A stretch of 49,700 bases of DNA, from contig JAFRXI010000066.1 of the NCBI GenBank assembly GCA_017437755.1, forward strand, positions 1 to 49,700, in the 5' to 3' direction. Below, piece after piece: positions 9,901 to 17,763 of this stretch. The translations under genes were made by a program, and so were the position numbers. Within the stretch, counting starts at the first letter, position 1. Each line of letters opens with the position of its first letter. The notes beneath the pieces are model-generated. The model was given only the letters and a program-made list of their open reading frames with translations, did no database searches and had not been told where the DNA came from. Source of the stretch: Bacteroidales bacterium. Lineage in GTDB: Bacteria; Bacteroidota; Bacteroidia; Bacteroidales; UBA932.

Positions 9901-10071
9901 ACCCTTGACGATTACGCTGACGCCGGGCAGTTCAACGCCCTTGCTGTCGGTAACCTTTCCAAAGGCATGGATCGCCCCGTCATTCGACTGCGCCAATGCC
10001 ACCGCCAATGAGCCGAACAGCATCATGACCACGGCAAGCAGCACAACGAGAAACGATTTTTCCTTTCTCAT
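6916..10071 (-). CDS. SusC/RagA family TonB-linked outer-membrane transporter
   Basis: About 1051 residues from the ATG at 10071 (MRKEKSFLVV); a GTG six bases upstream is less likely. A Sec signal ends near VALAQSNDG. A carboxypeptidase regulatory-like domain follows (GVELPGVSVIVKGTHIGVAT, DGRYSLSIP), then a plug domain with the SusC signature SVTILKDAAATAVYGSRAA and a long beta-barrel ending NFGVNITL with terminal hydrophobic residues. It is the first gene of the five-gene operon and forms the TonB-driven import pore with the SusD partner. No anti-sigma/ECF pair or hybrid two-component regulator is present in the window, so its control is not visible locally. Confidence 0.95.
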   Translation of the reverse strand: MRKEKSFLVVLLAVVMMLFGSLAVALAQSNDGAIHAFGKVTDSKGVELPGVSVIVKGTHIGVATSLDGRYSLSIPASVQSPVLVFSFLGMRTEEIQLKESRNALNVQMEDDANQLEDVVVTGYANIRKESFTGTSTTVSKADLLKVSPNNMLKALSAFDPSVRIITNNEMGSDPNTQSEYYIRGRSGVSEVKQLDQMTSSDVSEFNLKNNPSAPVFILDGFEVDATTIYDMDINRIESVTILKDAAATAVYGSRAANGVIVIESTVPEMGAIRVSYSGTYTLTTPDLSTYNLMNSKELLEAEWLAGLYRNSDGSPSAAGLTNYNDLMNNVLRGADINWISKPLRNEFNHRHSLYLNGGNRDLRWGVDLNYMHNGGVMKESGRNNVGGSVTVDYRFKGLQVMNKVSFNVNNSVNSPYGSFSQYYTMKPYLDPVDPETGAWVKRFSLYRLERKSSSSSSPVYVTNPLYDATLDSFSKNGYKEFRDNLSLNWHISPFLLAKGAFSISYKNQGSDSFTDPRSSKYITTSSASAADATMIGAYTDTDLTSTSWNLNGMLSYNRQFNNHNINATAGVEAAASHVLQTSAAYRGFVAGAKPTPNNAFEIVRKPSYMDSNTRRAGFYLQANYSFKDIYLLDVAARYEGNSSFGTNKRMGLFWSGGAGINIHKYEFVKDWKVFDLFKIKATYGQTGKANFSAYQARTTYNMLTDAPYIDQWGMTLQALGNEDLLWEKVNKLDVGTEISILNRRVFLSFDYYNERTIDQVEDVSLPASAGFSSYKDNIGQVENRGFDVRLNVRAFSNSDWDVYVFANANRNTNRILKLGHAMQEYNERIDAYFASYNSSSSNTTFAVPFTKYEEGNSLSAIYGMKSLGIDPATGQELYVKRDGSVTYTWQSSEQQSLGNADPLLSGTLGFNVRWKGWTLYSTFAYRFGGQAYNNTLVSIENADLEHFNADRRTLTDRWIKVGDVAPLKAITDRTRVTRPTSRFVQNDNTFTFNSISISYTFNHNLVKRWGLSNVRLQASTEDILYLSTIKRERGTSYPYARTFNFGVNITL

Positions 10072-10149
10072 AAGCACTAATGATTAAATATTGATACACT
10101 GATTGAGGCCCGCACATGTGAGGACACACAACATCAATTATACACTTAT

Positions 10150-10157
10150 CAAAAATA
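10150..10157 (-). promoter_or_regulatory. Candidate -7 element for the SusC operon
   Basis: TATTTTTG on the minus strand matches TAnnTTTG fully and lies about 80 bp upstream of the SusC start. No clear TTG is found 19-21 bp further upstream, only T-rich sequence, so this is a half-supported promoter with an untranslated leader of about 75 nt. Confidence 0.45.
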
Positions 10158-10210
10158 CACATTTTTTATAAAACATGTTCCCGACAGGCCTAAAAACCGC
10201 AATTATTTCT

Positions 10211-10218
10211 TTACTTTG
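10211..10218 (+). promoter_or_regulatory. Candidate -7 element for the chromate-type transporter genes
   Basis: TTACTTTG matches seven of eight positions of TAnnTTTG and ends 7 bp before the ATG at 10226. If real, the mRNA would be leaderless or nearly so. No convincing -33 element is seen. Confidence 0.35.
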
Positions 10219-10225
10219 TGGTAAA

Positions 10226-10795
10226 ATGAATCAAGACAAGGTAAAAACGGCATCCCTTTGGCAATTGTTCGGGGTTTTCGCCAAGATTGGCGCATTCACC
10301 ATCGGCGGGGGGTACGCCATGATTCCCCTGATACAGCGGGAACTTTCCAGCCGGGGATGGATTTCCGATGAGGAACTCCCTGACATAGTGGCCCTTTCGC
10401 AGTCGGCACCCGGAATCATGGCGGTGAACATCTCCATCTTTGCCGGATACCGGATCAGGGGGTTGAAGGGCAGCCTGGCCGCCACCCTTGGAGCAGTGAT
10501 GCCGTCGTTCATCATAATACTCGCAATTGCGATGGTATTCTCCGGATTCAAGGATAATCCGGTGGTAGTCAGCATCTTCAAGGGCATCCGCCCGGTGGTG
10601 ATAGCCCTGATTGCCGTACCTATGCTGAACATGGCGAAAAAATCCTGCAGGACCTGGTGGGCATGGGCACTTGCCGCCCTGTCGCTGTTAATGGTCGCCT
10701 TTGTCGGAATCTCCCCCATATATATCCTCCTTGCCGTGATAATCGTCTCATTCTCCTATACTTACATTAAAATGAAAAAGGAGGCCGGACGATGA
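10226..10795 (+). CDS. Chromate transporter family (CHR), short-chain subunit 1
   Basis: I chose the ATG at 10226 (MNQDKVKTASLWQLFGVFAKIGAFTIGGGYAM would follow in frame) rather than the far upstream 10175, because the extra residues do not resemble the family. The 189-residue protein has about six hydrophobic segments and the CHR signature GGGYAMIPLIQRE near its N-terminus, plus LSQSAPGIMAVN. Short-chain CHR proteins are encoded as pairs of half-size subunits, as here. The family includes chromate/sulfate antiporters, but many members have unproven substrates. Its stop overlaps the next start (ATGA at 10792-10795), indicating coupled translation. Confidence 0.88.
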   Translation: MNQDKVKTASLWQLFGVFAKIGAFTIGGGYAMIPLIQRELSSRGWISDEELPDIVALSQSAPGIMAVNISIFAGYRIRGLKGSLAATLGAVMPSFIIILAIAMVFSGFKDNPVVVSIFKGIRPVVIALIAVPMLNMAKKSCRTWWAWALAALSLLMVAFVGISPIYILLAVIIVSFSYTYIKMKKEAGR

Positions 10796-11400
10796 TCACC
10801 CTGCTGCTGCAATTGATGTGGACCTTTTTCCTGATCGGGCTGTTCACGATAGGAGGAGGCTATGCGATGCTCTCCCTCATCCAGAACGAGGTGGTGGTTT
10901 CGCACGGATGGCTCACCGAGAGCGCCTTTACCGACATAGTGGCCATATCCCAGATGACTCCGGGGCCGATCGGCGTAAACTGCGCCACATACGTGGGTTA
11001 CGACGTGGTATCACTGGCATCGGGAAGCCACCTTATGGGAATACTCGGCTCGGCGGCGGCTACCTTTGCGCTCTTGCTGCCGTCGCTGCTGATAATGTTC
11101 CTGATAGTGAAGTTCTACTCCAGATTCAGTCACAGCACCCTTTTCGAGGGCGTGATGGGATGGCTGAGGCCCACCGTCGTGGGACTTATCGGCGCGGCTG
11201 CGGTGATCCTGGTGATGAAGGTGTCGTGGGGCGGGACTCCCCTGCTGACAGCCCCTGAAGTTTCGCTGGTGGAGGAGAACATCATCGACTGGAAGAGCTG
11301 GGTGCTCATGGCTGCGGCTTTTGCGGCATCGTATTGGGGGAAACTCAACCCCATCTTCGTTATATTTGCAGGCGGTGTGTTGGGATTGCTGCTTTACTGA
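10792..11400 (+). CDS. Chromate transporter family (CHR), short-chain subunit 2
   Basis: The 202-residue membrane protein is the second half of the CHR pair. It repeats the signature as FTIGGGYAMLSLIQNEVV and has AISQMTPGPIGVNCATYVGY where subunit 1 has SQSAPGIMAVN. The two halves therefore look like products of an old duplication, and they presumably assemble as a heterodimer in the inner membrane. A strong SD (AAAGGAGG) lies upstream inside the end of subunit 1. The promoter of the following hexosaminidase gene is embedded in its last codons. Chromate or sulfate export is possible; the actual substrate is not shown by sequence. Confidence 0.88.
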   Translation: MITLLLQLMWTFFLIGLFTIGGGYAMLSLIQNEVVVSHGWLTESAFTDIVAISQMTPGPIGVNCATYVGYDVVSLASGSHLMGILGSAAATFALLLPSLLIMFLIVKFYSRFSHSTLFEGVMGWLRPTVVGLIGAAAVILVMKVSWGGTPLLTAPEVSLVEENIIDWKSWVLMAAAFAASYWGKLNPIFVIFAGGVLGLLLY

Positions 11401-11416
11401 AATATTATTATATTTG
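11386..11416 (+). promoter_or_regulatory. Promoter of the GH20 hexosaminidase gene
   Basis: TTG (11386-11388), a 20-bp spacer and TATATTTG (11409-11416) fit the Bacteroidota promoter. The -33 element lies inside the last codons of the upstream transporter gene, and the start codon follows 21 bp after the -7 element. Confidence 0.6.
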
Positions 11417-11437
11417 AAGAACGAAAAATAATAACCG

Positions 11438-13159
11438 ATGAAACATTTAGGACTTATCTCCATGATTGCCATTGCGGGTCTTCTCTCCTGCAGCAAGGCG
11501 CAGACCGTTCCTTTCAGCGTAATCCCCGCCCCCAATGAGGTCACCCTGGGCGAGGGCTCGTTCAACATCGCAGGGGCCACCTTCGGAATCGACGACGCCA
11601 TCCCGGAGGAAACCGCGGCCATGATCGACGGGTTCCGGGGGCAGCTTTCGAAAGTCAGCGGCAGGAATTCCGCATGCGTGAAGGGCACCGCCGAGGGAGG
11701 GGTGTCATTCCTCCTCAACGAGAACCTCGGGCAGGAAGAGTACGCTCTGAACATAACCCCTTCCAGCGTGGTAGTGGAAGCGGCCGACTACAACGGTTTC
11801 CTCTATGCCGTTCAGACCATCAAGCAGATGCTTCCAGCCGCCATCTACGGTTCTTCCCGCGTCCGCGGCCCCTGGAAACTCCAGACAGCCAGCATCCTGG
11901 ACGCTCCCCGTTTCAGATACAGGGGAATCCTGCTGGACTGCTGCCGCCATTTCTGGAGCGTGGAGGAGACCAAGAGGATAATCGACATAATGTCCATAAA
12001 CAAGCTCAACCGGCTTCACTGGCACCTCACCGAGGACCAGGGCTGGAGGATCGAGAGCAAGAAGTATCCCAAGCTCAACGAGGTGGGTTCATGGAGGAGC
12101 GGTACCCAGGTCGCCTATGACCGCGAATCCTCCGACAGCGTCCGTTACGGCGGTTACTACACCCAGGACCAGCTCCGCGAAGTGGTGGCATACGCCGCTG
12201 AAAGGGGCATAACCGTGATTCCGGAGATCGACCTCCCCGGCCATATGGTGGCTGCCGTGAGTTCGTATCCCGAGCTGGGCTGCACCGGCGGGCCATACGA
12301 GGTCCGTAAAAGCTGGGGAATCAGCAAGGACGTCCTCTGCGTGGGCAAGGAAAGCACCTTCAAGTTCCTGGAGGATGTGTTTGACGAGCTTCTGGACATC
12401 TTCCCGTCGGAATATATCAACATCGGCGGCGATGAGGCTCCCAAGGACCGTTGGAAAGAATGCCCCGTGTGCCAGAAGAAGATAAAGGAGCTCCGCCTCA
12501 AGGACCGCGACGGCCACACCAAGGAACAGTACCTCCAGAACTACGTCACCAAGAGGATGCAGGACTACCTGGCCTCCAAGGGTCGCAAGATAATCGGCTG
12601 GGACGAGATACTGGAAGGCGAGCTGGCCCCCGGCGCCACGGTGATGTCCTGGAGGGGCACCAAGGGCGGAATCGCCGCCGTGGAGAAGGGCTTTGACGTG
12701 GTGATGAGCCCCAACACCTACCTCTATATAGACTACTATAACTCGATGGAGTATGACCGGGAGCCCCTCTGCATCGGTCGCAAGTGCCTTCCCGTAGAGA
12801 AGGTTTACGGATACGAGCCCATGGAGGGCATGCCCGAAGGTGGCGAGGAACATATCATCGGCGTACAGGCCAACCTTTGGACCGAATACATCTCCACTCC
12901 CGAGCATCTGGAGTACAACCTGCTTCCCCGCATGAGCGCCGCCTCGGAAATCCAGTGGTGCAGCGCCGGCAACAAGGACTTCCAGCGCTTCAAGGCCTCC
13001 ATGGACCACATGAGGGAAATCTACGACATCCTGGGCTACACCTACTGCAAGTATATGTGGGGGATAGTCGGACTTCCAGGCCACGAGCAACCGGCACGAA
13101 GCCGGGAGGCCCTCGACACCATCGACATCAAGACCATAGAGAAAGGCACTTACGAATAG
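11438..13159 (+). CDS. Beta-N-acetylhexosaminidase, GH20 lipoprotein
   Basis: The 573-residue protein has a lipoprotein signal (MKHLGLISMIAIAGLLSC), an N-terminal GH20b-type alpha/beta domain (SVIPAPNEV to AVQTIKQMLP) and a GH20 TIM barrel. Key motifs are RGILLDCCRHFW, LNRLHWHLTEDQGWR, IPEIDLPGHM and INIGGDEAPKDRW, where D332-E333 form the substrate-assisted catalytic pair. It would remove terminal GlcNAc or GalNAc from glycans such as mucin or peptidoglycan-derived chains at the cell surface or in the periplasm. It ends 10 bp from the convergent methyltransferase gene; a 6-bp hairpin (TCCGGC/GCCGGA, 13164-13180) sits between them. Confidence 0.93.
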   Translation: MKHLGLISMIAIAGLLSCSKAQTVPFSVIPAPNEVTLGEGSFNIAGATFGIDDAIPEETAAMIDGFRGQLSKVSGRNSACVKGTAEGGVSFLLNENLGQEEYALNITPSSVVVEAADYNGFLYAVQTIKQMLPAAIYGSSRVRGPWKLQTASILDAPRFRYRGILLDCCRHFWSVEETKRIIDIMSINKLNRLHWHLTEDQGWRIESKKYPKLNEVGSWRSGTQVAYDRESSDSVRYGGYYTQDQLREVVAYAAERGITVIPEIDLPGHMVAAVSSYPELGCTGGPYEVRKSWGISKDVLCVGKESTFKFLEDVFDELLDIFPSEYINIGGDEAPKDRWKECPVCQKKIKELRLKDRDGHTKEQYLQNYVTKRMQDYLASKGRKIIGWDEILEGELAPGATVMSWRGTKGGIAAVEKGFDVVMSPNTYLYIDYYNSMEYDREPLCIGRKCLPVEKVYGYEPMEGMPEGGEEHIIGVQANLWTEYISTPEHLEYNLLPRMSAASEIQWCSAGNKDFQRFKASMDHMREIYDILGYTYCKYMWGIVGLPGHEQPARSREALDTIDIKTIEKGTYE

Positions 13160-13169
13160 CAGGTCCGGC

Positions 13170-14120
13170 CTATCGCCGGAACCTTACGAAGATACTAAGC
13201 GGGAGGACTTTGCCAAAGGAGTCGCGGATGGCAAGTTCTCCCGACTGTATTTCTCCCGTGGCAGGATTGCCCAAAGCCTCCCTGACCACGGTCTCCCCCA
13301 GCATGGCACTGTAACCATTTGAGTATAAGTTCAGTACCATGAAGCTTTCCTTGGGGGAAAGTATCGCGGCAACGTTCTTCATAAGGTCAAAGAGGAGTTC
13401 GTCCAGCTTCCATTTTTCACCGTCCGGGCCGTGGCCGTAGGCCGGAGGATCCAGTATGATTCCCTGGTAGCAATTCCCGCGGCGGGCCTCCCTGCGGGCG
13501 AATTTCATGGCGTCCTCCACCACCCAGCGGATGCCGTCAAGGCCGCTCCGCTCCATGTTCTCCCTGGCCCAGGTGACCACCTGCCTCACTGAATCCAGAT
13601 GGGTGACGTCGGCCCCGGCAGCCTTTGCCGCAAGCGATGCCGCCCCGGTATAGGCAAAGAGATTCAGCACCTTGGGTCGGTCCAGGCCGTTGGCCGAGGC
13701 AATCCGTTGCAGCCTGGATGTCTCCCTGAAGATGAATTCCCAGTTGGGGGCCTGCTCGGGGAACACCCCCACATGCTTGAATGATGTCAGGCCCAACCTC
13801 AGGCGCAGGTCAAGGTCGGAATGGGCTCCGGTTTCGGCATCGGCCGCTCCGCGGTATCCGATGGTCCACTGGTCGTCCATTTTCTTCAGCCTGTCCCAGG
13901 TTCCGCTGTCCTCCTTCCCGGCCTTCCCGAAACCGGCTCCGGGCGTGAATCGCGTATGGGCGAGCCTTTTCCACTCGGCTTCCGGTAAAGTCTTGTCCCA
14001 CAATGCTTTGGGCTCGGGCCTGATAAGGATATATTTGCCAAATCTCTCCAGCTTTTCACCCCGGCCGGAGTCAATCATCTCATAATCTTTCCAGTATGGA
14101 GCAGGATATTCAATGGTCAT
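13170..14120 (-). CDS. Class I SAM-dependent methyltransferase (rRNA methyltransferase-like)
   Basis: The 316-residue protein has a Rossmann methyltransferase core in the C-terminal two thirds: VLNLFAYTGAASLAAKAAGA is motif I, VTHLDSVRQVVTWARENMERSGL contains the acidic ribose-binding residue, and ILDPPAYGHGPDGEKW is the catalytic motif IV of RlmI/RlmL-like enzymes. The DPPAY motif points to nucleic-acid, probably 23S rRNA, methylation. There is no PUA domain at the N-terminus, unlike RlmI, so the exact target is unknown. It is read divergently from pgk, with overlapping promoters. Confidence 0.85.
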   Translation of the reverse strand: MTIEYPAPYWKDYEMIDSGRGEKLERFGKYILIRPEPKALWDKTLPEAEWKRLAHTRFTPGAGFGKAGKEDSGTWDRLKKMDDQWTIGYRGAADAETGAHSDLDLRLRLGLTSFKHVGVFPEQAPNWEFIFRETSRLQRIASANGLDRPKVLNLFAYTGAASLAAKAAGADVTHLDSVRQVVTWARENMERSGLDGIRWVVEDAMKFARREARRGNCYQGIILDPPAYGHGPDGEKWKLDELLFDLMKNVAAILSPKESFMVLNLYSNGYSAMLGETVVREALGNPATGEIQSGELAIRDSFGKVLPLSIFVRFRR

Positions 14121-14146
14121 GGGTAAAGGTTTACAGTGTCATAACA

Positions 14147-14176
14147 TTACAAAGTTATAAAAATTTATTAATTTTG
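14147..14176 (+). promoter_or_regulatory. Promoter of pgk
   Basis: TAATTTTG (14169-14176) is a full -7 match. A weak -33 (TTA, 14147-14149) lies 19 bp upstream. It faces the methyltransferase promoter with 11 bp between the two -7 elements. Confidence 0.6.
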
Positions 14177-14179
14177 CAG
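14150..14179 (-). promoter_or_regulatory. Promoter of the methyltransferase gene
   Basis: On the minus strand TAACTTTG (14150-14157) is a full -7 match; CTG (14177-14179) is a weak -33 at 19 bp. It overlaps the pgk promoter, so both can hardly be occupied by polymerase at once. Confidence 0.5.
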
Positions 14180-14214
14180 ACTGTGACAAGGTTATCAAAT
14201 CAACACTTTATATC

Positions 14215-15468
14215 ATGCAAAAATTCATCGACAGCTACGACTTCACCGGCAAGAAGGCCATCGTGAGGGTAGATTTCAACGTTCCCCTGAACGAGAATTT
14301 CGAGATTACCGACGACACCCGCATCCGCAGGGCCATGCCCACCCTCAAGAGGGTCCTTGAGTGCGGCGGCTCCGTCATCATCATGTCCCATCTGGGACGT
14401 CCCAAGAAAGTGGATCCCAAGTTTTCACTCAAGCATATCTTAGGACGCGTGAGCGAGTGCCTCGGTGTCCCCGTGCAGTTTGCCGAGGATTGCCAGAAGG
14501 CCGATGCCCAGGCCGCGGCACTTAAGCCGGGCGAGGCCCTTCTCCTTGAGAACCTCCGCTACTATGCCGAGGAGGAAGGAAAGCCCCGCGGACTCGCCGA
14601 GGATGCTTCAGAAGAAGAGAAGAAGGCCGCCAAGGCCGCCGTCAAGGAAAGCCAGAAGGCTTTTGTGGCCAAGCTCGCTTCCTACGCCGACTGCTACATC
14701 AACGACGCCTTTGGTACCGCACACCGCGCACACGGTTCTACCGCCCTCATAGCCAAGTATTTCCCGAATGACAAGATGTTCGGATACCTGATGGAAGGTG
14801 AGATCAAGGCCATTGACAATGTGCTCAAGAACGCCGAGCGTCCCCTTACCGCAATCATCGGCGGTTCCAAGGTTTCTTCCAAGCTTGCAGTGCTCGAGAA
14901 CCTCGTCGGCAAGGTTGACAACCTTATCATCGGCGGCGGCATGGGCTATACCTTCATCAAGGCCGAGGGCGGAAAGATCGGTCTCTCCCTCCACGAGGAC
15001 GACCTCATCCCCCAGGCTCAGGAGATAATGCGGATTGCCCGGGAAAGGGGTGTGAACCTCTCGCTCTCCGTACAGACCCGCGTTGCCAACGACTTCAGCA
15101 ATGACGCTGAAACCAAGCTCGTCCCGTCACATGAGATTCCCGACGGCTGGGAGGGAATGGACGCCGGTCCCGAGTCGCTCGCAAAGTGGAGGAAGATCAT
15201 ACTCGCCTCCAAGACCATCCTCTGGAACGGTCCCGTGGGCGTTTTCGAAATGCCTTCCTTTGCAAAGGGAACCCTCCAGATCGCCGAGGACCTCGCCGAG
15301 GCCACTGCCAACGGTGCCTACACCCTCGTGGGCGGCGGAGATTCCGTTGCTGCAGTCACCCAGATGGGCTTTGCCGACAAGGTGAGCTACGTTTCCACCG
15401 GCGGCGGCGCCATGCTCGAGGCCATCGAGGGCAAGGAACTCCCCGGAGTCGCCGCAATCCGCGAGTAG
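14215..15468 (+). CDS. pgk: Phosphoglycerate kinase
   Basis: The 417-residue protein is full length for the family and catalyses the ATP-forming step of glycolysis, 1,3-bisphosphoglycerate + ADP to 3-phosphoglycerate + ATP, in the cytoplasm. Visible motifs are [11 protein letters not shown] and SHLGRPK in the N-terminal substrate domain, the basic patch around [23 protein letters not shown], and [15 protein letters not shown] plus GGGDSVAAV in the C-terminal nucleotide domain. The start at 14215 follows the promoter by 38 bp. Heavy use of C/G-ending codons suggests high expression. The stop codon lies within a short tandem duplication, and two hairpins follow it. Confidence 0.97.
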   Translation: MQKFIDSYDFTGKKAIVRVDFNVPLNENFEITDDTRIRRAMPTLKRVLECGGSVIIMSHLGRPKKVDPKFSLKHILGRVSECLGVPVQFAEDCQKADAQAAALKPGEALLLENLRYYAEEEGKPRGLAEDASEEEKKAAKAAVKESQKAFVAKLASYADCYINDAFGTAHRAHGSTALIAKYFPNDKMFGYLMEGEIKAIDNVLKNAERPLTAIIGGSKVSSKLAVLENLVGKVDNLIIGGGMGYTFIKAEGGKIGLSLHEDDLIPQAQEIMRIARERGVNLSLSVQTRVANDFSNDAETKLVPSHEIPDGWEGMDAGPESLAKWRKIILASKTILWNGPVGVFEMPSFAKGTLQIAEDLAEATANGAYTLVGGGDSVAAVTQMGFADKVSYVSTGGGAMLEAIEGKELPGVAAIRE

Positions 15469-15481
15469 ACGCAATCCGCGA
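15453..15481 (+). repeat. 17-bp-period tandem duplication over the pgk stop codon
   Basis: CGCAATCCGCGA occurs at 15453-15464 and again at 15470-15481, 17 bp apart. The first copy encodes the last residues of Pgk and the TAG stop lies in the 5-bp gap, so the second copy is untranslated. Confidence 0.85.
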
Positions 15482-15560
15482 CAGATACCCGTGGCGGCCA
15501 ACCGCCTGGATATCTGCGATTTACAACAATCAGGGGTAGCCATCGAGGCTACCCCTGATT
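15482..15560 (+). terminator. Two tandem hairpins after pgk, probable terminator
   Basis: The first hairpin (15482-15516) pairs CAGATA with TATCTG around an inner GGCGG/CCGCC stem. The second (15528-15560) is a perfect 14-bp stem, AATCAGGGGTAGCC with GGCTACCCCTGATT, around loop ATCGA, but only a short T-run follows. The second is the better terminator candidate. Confidence 0.7.
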
Positions 15561-15610
15561 TGCATAAGGCATTATCTGTCAAGCATTTATCCGCCACGCA
15601 ATCTGGCGAG

Positions 15611-15638
15611 TTTATTTCCGTTCTTTTAGCTATATTTG
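15611..15638 (+). promoter_or_regulatory. Promoter of the S9 peptidase gene
   Basis: TATATTTG (15631-15638) is a full -7 match 25 bp before the start codon. The -33 side is poor, with only TTTA at 15611-15614 about 16 bp upstream. Confidence 0.55.
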
Positions 15639-15663
15639 CCTTCGGCAATGTACAAGCACAGAT

Positions 15664-17760
15664 ATGAAACGAATCCTTACATTCATCGCTATGGCACTCA
15701 TCATGGCAGGATGCGCTCCCAAGGCCCCGGTGGCAAGGGAGGACGGCACCGTTGACGAATATTTCGGCGAGAAGGTCGCCGACCCTTACCGCTGGCTCGA
15801 GGACGACAATTCCCTGGAGACCGCCGCCTGGGTGAAGGCACAGAACAAGGTCACCGACCATTATCTCAAGGGTATCCCGTTCCGTGGGAAGATCCTCAGC
15901 CGCCTCAAGGAAGTGAGCAACTACGAGAAGGTGGGCGTCCCTTACAAGGAGCGTGACGGAAAATGGTACTTCTTCCGCAATGACGGGCTACAGAACCAGA
16001 GCGTCATGTACCAGATGGACACCCCGGACTCCGAGCCGAGGCTTTTCCTGGACCCCAACAAGCTTTCCGACGACGGGACCGTCGCCCTCAAGGGCACCTA
16101 TTTCAACAAGGACGGCTCCCTCATGGCATATTCCATATCCCGCAGCGGAAGCGACTGGCAGGAGTTCTACGTGATGGATGTCAATACCGGCAAACTGCTT
16201 GACGACCACATCGAATGGGCCAAGTTCTCAGGCGCCGCCTGGAGGGGCGACGGCTTCTATTACAGTGCCTACGGCATCCCCGAGGAAGGGCACGAATTCT
16301 CCGTCAAGAACGAGGGCCACAAGGTCTTCTACCACAAGATAGGGACGCCCCAGACGGAAGACACCCTGTTCTACGGGAATCCCGACGAACCGCTCCGCTT
16401 CTACCTCCTGGACACCAACGAGGAGGAGACCATGGCTTTCCTGTACGAAGACGGGGCCGATGTGGGTAACAATCTCTACGTCATGGACTTGCGCATCCCC
16501 GACGGAAAGTTCGTACAGATGACTGCGGACATGAAGAACTCGTGCAACCCGGTTGAGACCGACGGTGACCTGATTTACATCCTCACAAACCGCGAGGCTC
16601 CGATGAACCGCCTGGTGGTGGCCGACATAAAGAACCCGTCCTACACCGCCTGGAAGGATGTCCTTCCCGCAGGCGGATGCGTGCTGGACGGGGTGACTTT
16701 CGCCGGAGGCAGGCTGATTGCCACCTACATGCAGGACGCCGCCACCCATGCCTACGCATTCGCACCCGACGGCTCGGGCAAGACGGAGATCGCCCTCCCC
16801 GGCCTTGGCAGCGCATCTTTCTCCGGAAAGAAGGGCGAGGAGGAATGCTTCTTTGCATACTCTTCCTTCACGACTCCCGGCACTATCTACCGCATGGATA
16901 CGGAAACACTTGACAGCAAGGTGTTTGCAAAGCCTGAAACCGCATTTGAGACCGACGGCTTTGAAAGCGTCCAGGTGTTTTTCCCCTCCAGGGACGGCAC
17001 CATGATTCCAATGTTCCTGACCTACCGTAAAGGCATGGTCCCCGACGGGACCAATCCCGTATACCTATATGGCTATGGCGGATTCGACATATCCCTCACC
17101 CCCGGTTTCTCCGCCATGAGGATTCCCTTCCTGGAAAAAGGCGGAATCTATGCCCAGGTCAACCTCCGGGGCGGCGGCGAATACGGCGAGGCATGGCACC
17201 TTGCCGGCACAAGGATGAACAAGCAGAATGTTTTCGACGATTTCATCGCGGCTGCGGAATGGCTTATAGCTCAAGGGTATACATCCAAAGAGAAACTTGC
17301 CATAGTGGGCGGTTCCAACGGAGGCCTCCTTGTAGGCGCCTGTATGACCCAGAGGCCCGACCTCTTTGCCGTGGCCATCCCACAGGTGGGAGTCATGGAC
17401 ATGCTCCGCTACCACAAATTCACCATAGGATGGAACTGGGCGCCGGACTACGGCACCTCGGAGGAGAGCCAGGAGATGTTCCGCTACCTCAGAGCCTACT
17501 CCCCTCTCCATAACCTGAAACCGGGAACGGCCTATCCGGCCACGCTCGTGACCACAGCCGACCATGACGATCGCGTGGTCCCCGCCCATTCCTTCAAGTT
17601 TGCCGCTACATTGCAGAAATGCAATTCCGGCGACAAGCCTGCCCTCATCCGCATCGACACCAAGGCCGGACACGGCGGCGGCAAGCCCCTCGCGAAAGTC
17701 CTTGAGGAGCAGGCCGACATCTACGCCTTCATAATGTATAACCTGGGGATGGAGTATTGA
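15664..17760 (+). CDS. Prolyl oligopeptidase family serine peptidase (S9A), lipoprotein
   Basis: The 698-residue protein starts with a lipoprotein signal (lipobox IMAGC). Residues of about 30-420 form the seven-bladed propeller (DPYRWLEDDNSLETAAWVKAQN at its entry), and the C-terminal part is an alpha/beta hydrolase. VGGSNGGLL gives the nucleophile S551, ADHDDRVVPAHSF the catalytic Asp (635 or 636) and KAGHGGGKP the histidine H670. It should cleave short peptides after proline in the periplasm or at the surface. The stop lies 3 bp from the end of the convergent DUF2723 gene, with no room for a separate terminator. Confidence 0.94.
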   Translation: MKRILTFIAMALIMAGCAPKAPVAREDGTVDEYFGEKVADPYRWLEDDNSLETAAWVKAQNKVTDHYLKGIPFRGKILSRLKEVSNYEKVGVPYKERDGKWYFFRNDGLQNQSVMYQMDTPDSEPRLFLDPNKLSDDGTVALKGTYFNKDGSLMAYSISRSGSDWQEFYVMDVNTGKLLDDHIEWAKFSGAAWRGDGFYYSAYGIPEEGHEFSVKNEGHKVFYHKIGTPQTEDTLFYGNPDEPLRFYLLDTNEEETMAFLYEDGADVGNNLYVMDLRIPDGKFVQMTADMKNSCNPVETDGDLIYILTNREAPMNRLVVADIKNPSYTAWKDVLPAGGCVLDGVTFAGGRLIATYMQDAATHAYAFAPDGSGKTEIALPGLGSASFSGKKGEEECFFAYSSFTTPGTIYRMDTETLDSKVFAKPETAFETDGFESVQVFFPSRDGTMIPMFLTYRKGMVPDGTNPVYLYGYGGFDISLTPGFSAMRIPFLEKGGIYAQVNLRGGGEYGEAWHLAGTRMNKQNVFDDFIAAAEWLIAQGYTSKEKLAIVGGSNGGLLVGACMTQRPDLFAVAIPQVGVMDMLRYHKFTIGWNWAPDYGTSEESQEMFRYLRAYSPLHNLKPGTAYPATLVTTADHDDRVVPAHSFKFAATLQKCNSGDKPALIRIDTKAGHGGGKPLAKVLEEQADIYAFIMYNLGMEY

Positions 17761-17763
17761 TCC

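Noticed and set aside
10175-10225. Upstream extension of the first CHR gene
   Set aside because: The extra residues do not resemble the family and would overlap the likely promoter; ATG 10226 fits better.
12089-13090. 333-codon open frame on the minus strand inside the GH20 gene
   Set aside because: The GH20 reading is fully supported by catalytic motifs; the antisense frame has none.
13164-13180. Hairpin TCCGGC/GCCGGA between GH20 and methyltransferase genes
   Set aside because: The stem is only 6 bp and has no T-run on either strand, so it is mentioned with the gene but not called as a terminator.
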